Of a stretch of 10,964 nt of DNA, positions 7,687 through 10,964 are shown one piece after another. Origin of the DNA: an uncultured Bacteroidota bacterium (GTDB taxonomy: Bacteria > Bacteroidota > Bacteroidia > Chitinophagales > S012-47); contig CAJXXO010000063.1 in NCBI GenBank assembly GCA_913062655.1, forward strand, positions 1 through 10,964. The letters run 5' to 3'. Each line of letters opens with the position of its first letter. Position 1 is the stretch's first letter. The notes beneath the pieces were generated by a model that worked only from the letters and a program-made list of their open reading frames with translations, searched no databases and was not told where the DNA came from. Made by a program: the position numbers and the translations under genes.

Positions 7687-8511
7687 TTATTCTGCTTTCT
7701 TATCGTCTTCTTTCTCTTCGGCTGCTTCCGCTTTCTTCTCTTCAGCAGCATCTTCCTTCTTTTCTTCCTCTTTAGCCGGTTCCTCTGTCTTGGCTTCTGC
7801 AGCCGGTTCTTCTTTCTTTTCTTCCTCCGCTTCTGCTTTGGCTTCTGCCGGCTCTTCTGCCTTTTCTTCTGCAGCTTCTTCCTGGGCTGGTGCAGCTTCT
7901 GCTGCTTCCTCGGCCTTTGGCTCCTCGGCTGCTGCCTCCGCTTCATCACCCCGCTCTGCTGCTGCCGCTGCCGCTACATCATCGATGGTTTCTTCTTTGG
8001 CTTCTTCTTCTGCCGACTCGCCTTTAGAGGCTGCTTGTGCTTCTGCTACCGCCTTAGCTGCGGCCTCAGACTTTTCGGCTTGTTCCTTCTCGCGCTTGGC
8101 TTTCGCAGCGGCTTCCGCTTTGTCGAACTCCGCACGAGCGGCCTGCTTGGCGGCTTCACGCTTCTCGCTGATCTGCTTCTCGCGCTCTTCCATGAAGGTC
8201 TTGAACTTGGCTTCCGCCTCTTCGGCTGTCATAGCGCCTTTAGCCACGCCACGCATCAGGTGCTTCTTGTACAAGATACCTTTGTAGGACAAAATAGCAC
8301 GAACGGTATCGGTGGGCTGTGCCCCCTTTTCCAACCACTCCAGGGCGCGGTCGCCATTCAACTCGATCAAGGCGGGGACTGTGGTGGGATTGTACGTGCC
8401 GATGCGCTCAATAAACCGGCCGTCACGCTTTACGCGGCTGTCGGCAGCCACGATGAAGTAAAATGGACGCTTTTTCCGCCCATGTCTTTGCAATCTCAAT
8501 TTTAAAGGCAT
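7687..8511 (-). CDS. rpsP: Ribosomal protein bS16 with very long Ala/Glu/Lys-rich C-terminal extension
   Basis: Residues 1-82 are a normal bS16 core (MPLKLRLQRHGRKKRPFYFI, then VAADSRVKRDGRFIERIGTYNP and GDRALEWLEKGAQPTDTVRAI), a small-subunit protein needed for 30S assembly. The protein then continues to 274 residues, whereas bS16 is about 80-90 in E. coli. From about 85 to 160 the extension looks like one long charged helix (AEEAEAKFKTFMEER and following). Residues 171-274 are low complexity: by my count 43 of 104 are Asp or Glu, 34 Ala and 16 Lys or Arg, so this part is strongly acidic and probably disordered or helical. Bacteroidetes bS16 proteins generally carry a C-terminal extension, but this one is long even by that standard. 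The reading frame stays open and ends 2 bases before rimM, so the tail is not a frameshift artefact. It has its own promoter and a structured leader. Confidence 0.97.
   Translation of the reverse strand: MPLKLRLQRHGRKKRPFYFIVAADSRVKRDGRFIERIGTYNPTTVPALIELNGDRALEWLEKGAQPTDTVRAILSYKGILYKKHLMRGVAKGAMTAEEAEAKFKTFMEEREKQISEKREAAKQAARAEFDKAEAAAKAKREKEQAEKSEAAAKAVAEAQAASKGESAEEEAKEETIDDVAAAAAAERGDEAEAAAEEPKAEEAAEAAPAQEEAAEEKAEEPAEAKAEAEEEKKEEPAAEAKTEEPAKEEEKKEDAAEEKKAEAAEEKEDDKKAE
7756..7857 (-). repeat. Imperfect internal repeat in the bS16 tail
   Basis: Residues 219-233 (EEPAEAKAEAEEEKK) and 234-252 (EEPAAEAKTEEPAKEEEKK) are two imperfect copies of one acidic unit. The DNA repeats too: on the plus strand TTCTTTTCTTCCTC occurs twice, about 59 bases apart. 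Slippage or unequal duplication would explain both the repeats and a variable tail length. Confidence 0.6.
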
Positions 8512-8537
8512 AAATCAATTATGTTTGGTGAATGAAT

Positions 8538-8569
8538 CCCGAGGGTACAGAGCGAATCTGTGTGTCGGG
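8538..8569 (-). promoter_or_regulatory. Structured 5' leader of rpsP, possible autoregulatory element
   Basis: On the minus strand the rpsP leader folds as a two-part hairpin. The outer 5-bp stem pairs CCCGA (8565-8569) with TCGGG (8538-8542). A 3/4-base internal loop follows, then the inner 5-bp stem ACAGA (8557-8561) with TCTGT (8547-8551) closing a TTCGC loop. It lies 26 bases before the ATG and downstream of the predicted start site. Stem, internal loop, stem is a common ribosomal-protein leader design. I recall that an S16 leader has been predicted in Flavobacteria. Whether this is the same element cannot be decided here. Confidence 0.45.
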
Positions 8570-8585
8570 TGGTTTTCAGCGGGTG

Positions 8586-8616
8586 CAAAGATACGATTAA
8601 GCTGAGATTCAGGCAA
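8586..8616 (-). promoter_or_regulatory. Promoter of rpsP-rimM-trmD, perfect Bacteroidetes consensus
   Basis: On the minus strand TTG (8614-8616) is followed after exactly 20 bases by TATCTTTG (8586-8593). Both elements fit the Bacteroidetes primary-sigma consensus TTG-N17-23-TAnnTTTG with no mismatch. Transcription would start near 8580, giving a leader of about 70 bases that contains the hairpin at 8538-8569. It lies in the ffh-rpsP gap, so rpsP need not depend on transcription from ffh. Confidence 0.8.
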
Positions 8617-8623
8617 TAGTAAC

Positions 8624-9958
8624 CTATCTTTTTAGTCCGGGCATGCCGCGCATAGCTTTTGCCATACCCCCCATCTTCGTCATCTGCTTCATCATCTTAC
8701 GCATTTGATCAAATTGCTTGACGAATTGATTGACTTCGGTGATGGTATTGCCACTTCCTTTTGCGAGCCTTTTTCTACGGCTTCCATTTAGCAACTCTGG
8801 ATTTTCCCGCTCTTCTGGTGTCATGGATAAGATGATGGCTTCAATCTTGCTGAATTGGGCATCATCAATGTCCAGGTCGCGTATTTGCTTGCCCATTCCG
8901 GGGATCATGCCGAGCAAGTCTTTGATGTTACCCATCTTACGGATCTGGCCGAGCTGATCGAGGAAATCGTTGAAGTCAAACTTGTTTTTGCTGATCTTCT
9001 TCTGCAGCTTACGCGCCTTCTCCTCATCATATTGCTCTTGCGCCTTTTCCACCAGCGACACTACGTCACCCATACCGAGGATACGCTGCGCCATACGCTC
9101 GGGGTAGAAGATGTCGAGGGTATCCATCTTTTCGCCACGGCTCACAAATTTTATCGGCTTGCCGACCGTGTATTTGATGGATAGGGCGGCACCACCGCGG
9201 GTGTCCCCATCAAGTTTGGTGAGTACTACACCTTCATAGTCGAGACGTTCGTTGAAGGCCTTGGCGGTGTTTACCGCATCCTGACCTGTCATGGCATCTA
9301 CCACAAACAACGTCTCTTGTGGCCTTACCGCCTGTTTGATGGATGAAATCTCATTCATCAGCGTTTCATCAATGGCCAGCCGGCCCGCTGTATCGATGAT
9401 CACCTGGTTAAAGCCGTTGCTTTTCGCATGGGCAATACCTTGCTTAGCGATAGTGACGGCATCCTTGCTCTCTTTATCGGAAAAGACCTCTACACCAATC
9501 TGATCGCCCAGTACGTGGAGCTGATCGATGGCCGCAGGCCGATACACATCACAAGCCACCAATAGAACCTGCTTCGATTTTTTCGTTTTCAGGTAGTTGG
9601 CCAGTTTGGCGGCAAAGGTGGTTTTACCCGAACCTTGCAGTCCGGACAGCAATACTACAGCCGGTTCGCCTTTAATATTGAAGTCGGCAGATTCGCCACC
9701 CATCAATTCGGCCAGCTCATCCTGTACGATCTTCACCATCAACTGACCTGGAGAAACGGCCTTAATCACCTTTTCGCCCAAGGCTTTCTCCTTCACCCGG
9801 TCGGTGAAGTCCTTGGCTATTTTGTAGTTAACGTCAGCATCCACCAGTGCCCTTCGGATTTCCTTCACCGTAGTGGCAATATTCACATCCGTGATACGGC
9901 CCTGGCCTTTTAATTTCTTAAACGCGTCTTCTAACCGGTCGGTAAGATTGTCAAACAT
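8624..9958 (-). CDS. ffh: Signal recognition particle protein Ffh (SRP54)
   Basis: This 444-residue GTPase binds signal sequences and SRP RNA and delivers nascent membrane proteins to FtsY. The N domain carries ALVDADVN (37-44). The G domain shows GLQGSGKTT (106-114, P-loop), DVYRPAA (137-143), DTAGR (189-193) and TKLDGDTRGG (247-256). The M domain (about 325-444) has the SRP-RNA signature NGSRRKRLAKGSG (391-403) and a methionine-rich C-terminus that forms the signal-binding groove. The G5-like loop reads S-R-G-E at 273-276, where many Ffh proteins have G-T-G-E. This may be a lineage variant. It lies between rpoD and rpsP, with gaps of 78 and 112 bases. Confidence 0.98.
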   Translation of the reverse strand: MFDNLTDRLEDAFKKLKGQGRITDVNIATTVKEIRRALVDADVNYKIAKDFTDRVKEKALGEKVIKAVSPGQLMVKIVQDELAELMGGESADFNIKGEPAVVLLSGLQGSGKTTFAAKLANYLKTKKSKQVLLVACDVYRPAAIDQLHVLGDQIGVEVFSDKESKDAVTIAKQGIAHAKSNGFNQVIIDTAGRLAIDETLMNEISSIKQAVRPQETLFVVDAMTGQDAVNTAKAFNERLDYEGVVLTKLDGDTRGGAALSIKYTVGKPIKFVSRGEKMDTLDIFYPERMAQRILGMGDVVSLVEKAQEQYDEEKARKLQKKISKNKFDFNDFLDQLGQIRKMGNIKDLLGMIPGMGKQIRDLDIDDAQFSKIEAIILSMTPEERENPELLNGSRRKRLAKGSGNTITEVNQFVKQFDQMRKMMKQMTKMGGMAKAMRGMPGLKR

Positions 9959-9984
9959 AGTAGCGATACGCTTTTAGCGGAGGG

Positions 9985-10016
9985 CAAAAATAAAGGTTTC
10001 CCCGCATTGCGCATAA
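9985..10016 (-). promoter_or_regulatory. Promoter-like element for ffh
   Basis: On the minus strand TATTTTTG (9985-9992) matches the TAnnTTTG -7 box exactly. A TTA, one base off TTG, lies 21 bases upstream at 10014-10016. The predicted leader is about 20 bases. The weak -33 element keeps confidence moderate. The T-rich box also forms the tail of the possible terminator just upstream. Confidence 0.45.
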
Positions 10017-10020
10017 GGGG
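9986..10020 (-). terminator. Possible weak terminator after rpoD
   Basis: On the minus strand CCCC (10017-10020) can pair with GGGG (10000-10003), with an inner CGC/GCG pairing around AAT and a bulge on the 5' side. After an AAACC spacer comes TTTATTTTT. The stem is bulged and the T-tract is not directly adjacent, so termination would be weak or absent. The stretch lies 17 bases after the rpoD stop, where a terminator could stand. Confidence 0.28.
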
Positions 10021-10036
10021 ATACGTTGGTTGATGG

Positions 10037-10909
10037 TCACTCTTCCCCTAAGTAATATTTCAATAGGTGTTTTCTGGTGGAGGAGCGCAGCTTATTCAGC
10101 GCCTTATCCCGGATTTGCCGTACTCTTTCCCGGGTGAGTTCCAACCGCTCGCCAATAGCTTCCAGGGAAAACTGATCTTCATGCCCAATGCCAAAATAAA
10201 GGCACAGTACTTCGCGCTGACGGAGCGTTAGTTGGGACATGGAGCGCTTAATTTCCTGGCGCAGTGATTCGGTGTGGGTAAGGTTGCGATCGGCTTGCTC
10301 GGCATTGTTATCCACCATTACATCGATGAGGCTGTTAGCTTCGCCTTCCTGAAATGGAGCGTCCATCGACACATGCCGGGCCGCCACGCCCATTGTTTTA
10401 GAGATCTCATCGTACTCAATCTCCAGCAATTCTGAGAGCTCTTCCGGGGTGGGTTCACGCTCAAACTCTTGTTCCAGTTTGGCAAATGCGCGATTGATTT
10501 TGGAGAGGGAGCCCACCTTATTGAGGGGCAGCCGTACTATGCGGCTTTGTTCGGCCAGGGCCTGCAAGATCGATTGCCGGATCCACCATACGGCATAGGA
10601 GATAAACTTAAAGCCACGGGTGTGGTCAAACCGTTGCGCGGCTTTTATAAGGCCCAGGTTGCCCTCATTGATCAGGTCGGGAAGGGACAGTCCCTGGTTT
10701 TGGTATTGTTTGGCTACCGATACTACGAATCGGAGATTGGCTTTGGTAAGTGCTTCCAAGGCATGGTGATCGCCCTTCTGTATTCGTTTGGCGAGTGCCA
10801 CCTCCTGTTCAGCCGTGAGGAGGTCGACTTTACCAATTTCCTGGAGATACCGCTCGAGGGATTGGCTCTCCCGATTGGTGATAGACCGTGTTATTTTTAA
10901 TTGACGCAT
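10037..10909 (-). CDS. rpoD: Primary RNA polymerase sigma factor, short Bacteroidetes type
   Basis: This 290-residue sigma-70 family group 1 factor directs RNA polymerase to housekeeping promoters. Region 1.2 is at about 15-46 (LERYLQEIGKVDLLTAEQEV). Region 2 is at about 57-117, with ANLRFVVSVAKQYQ, LIKAAQRFDHTRGFKFISYA and WWIRQSI. Region 3 covers about 125-205. Region 4 is at about 226-280, with LTLRQREVLCLYFGIG and the helix-turn-helix SLEAIGERLELTRERVRQIR. Region 1.1 and the non-conserved insert of E. coli RpoD (613 residues) are absent, as is normal in Bacteroidetes. The group 1 assignment rests on the full set of regions and the typical length; an alternative group 2 sigma is unlikely. 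The recognition sequence expected for this factor is TTG/TAnnTTTG, which is what precedes the neighbouring genes. Its own promoter is at or near the right edge. Confidence 0.93.
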   Translation of the reverse strand: MRQLKITRSITNRESQSLERYLQEIGKVDLLTAEQEVALAKRIQKGDHHALEALTKANLRFVVSVAKQYQNQGLSLPDLINEGNLGLIKAAQRFDHTRGFKFISYAVWWIRQSILQALAEQSRIVRLPLNKVGSLSKINRAFAKLEQEFEREPTPEELSELLEIEYDEISKTMGVAARHVSMDAPFQEGEANSLIDVMVDNNAEQADRNLTHTESLRQEIKRSMSQLTLRQREVLCLYFGIGHEDQFSLEAIGERLELTRERVRQIRDKALNKLRSSTRKHLLKYYLGEE

Positions 10910-10964
10910 GGACCACTGATTTTAGATAACATACCTGTTCACCCTACGTCAAAGCCATCATTTT

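Noticed and set aside
7611..7949. Minus-strand Lys/Arg/Gln-rich frame within rpsP
   Set aside because: It is an out-of-frame reading of the repetitive bS16 tail with no independent start context or recognisable domain.
7690..8000. Repetitive C/T-rich DNA considered as a CRISPR or satellite array
   Set aside because: The repeats are irregular and in frame, follow codons of the bS16 tail, and show no spacer structure.
7421..8505. Long plus-strand open frames (288 and 307 codons) opposite rpsP and rimM
   Set aside because: They are Ser/Ala- or Phe/Leu/Cys-rich translations of the polypyrimidine complement of the Ala/Glu/Lys-coding rpsP tail. Low-complexity coding DNA rarely has stops in other frames, and no family features are seen.
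10926..10952. Promoter for rpoD: TTG (10950-10952) and TATGTTAT (10926-10933) on the minus strand
   Set aside because: The -7 box has two mismatches to TAnnTTTG and the spacing is 16. Only 55 bases upstream of the gene are visible, so the true promoter may lie beyond the window.
1..10964. Mobile elements, tRNA/rRNA genes, phage or defence genes
   Set aside because: No transposase, integrase, terminal inverted repeats, tRNA cloverleaf or defence-family motifs were seen. Nearly all sequence is accounted for by the genes listed.

Overview
The window comes from a member of the Bacteroidetes (Bacteroidota), probably a Saprospiria- or Cytophagia-like lineage. Four things support this: a short 290-residue primary sigma factor without region 1.1, outer-membrane proteins with an N-terminal carboxypeptidase-like domain, a DUF4249 lipoprotein, and several promoters of the TTG/TAnnTTTG type. 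Starts lack clear Shine-Dalgarno sequences. The class-level placement is inference.

Left part (1-5974). A partial minus-strand gene for a small membrane protein runs off the left edge. Divergent from it, on the plus strand, is a tight three-gene run: a TonB-dependent outer-membrane receptor (229-2610), a DUF4249 lipoprotein (2615-3490) and a DUF5686 outer-membrane protein (3500-5974). The gaps are 4 and 9 bases, so the three are very likely one transcript encoding a cell-envelope system. Its substrate cannot be read from the sequence. This is the least understood part of the window.

Middle (5975-6024). A hairpin with an A-run on one side and a T-run on the other separates the two converging transcription units and can terminate both.

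Right part (6025-10909, all minus strand). Read in the direction of transcription the order is rpoD, ffh, rpsP, rimM, trmD, rplS. This is the core translation and secretion cluster familiar from E. coli (ffh-rpsP-rimM-trmD-rplS), with the primary sigma factor gene upstream. The rpsP-rimM-trmD genes are 2 bases apart. Promoter-like elements with a full TAnnTTTG -7 box precede ffh, rpsP and rplS, and the rpsP and rplS leaders can fold into hairpins. Ribosomal protein bS16 has an exceptionally long Ala/Glu/Lys-rich tail of about 190 residues.

No RNA genes, insertion sequences, CRISPR arrays or phage genes were seen. No gene-free stretch exceeds about 115 bases. The right part is conserved housekeeping. 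The points most worth following up are the bS16 tail, the rpsP leader and the envelope operon.
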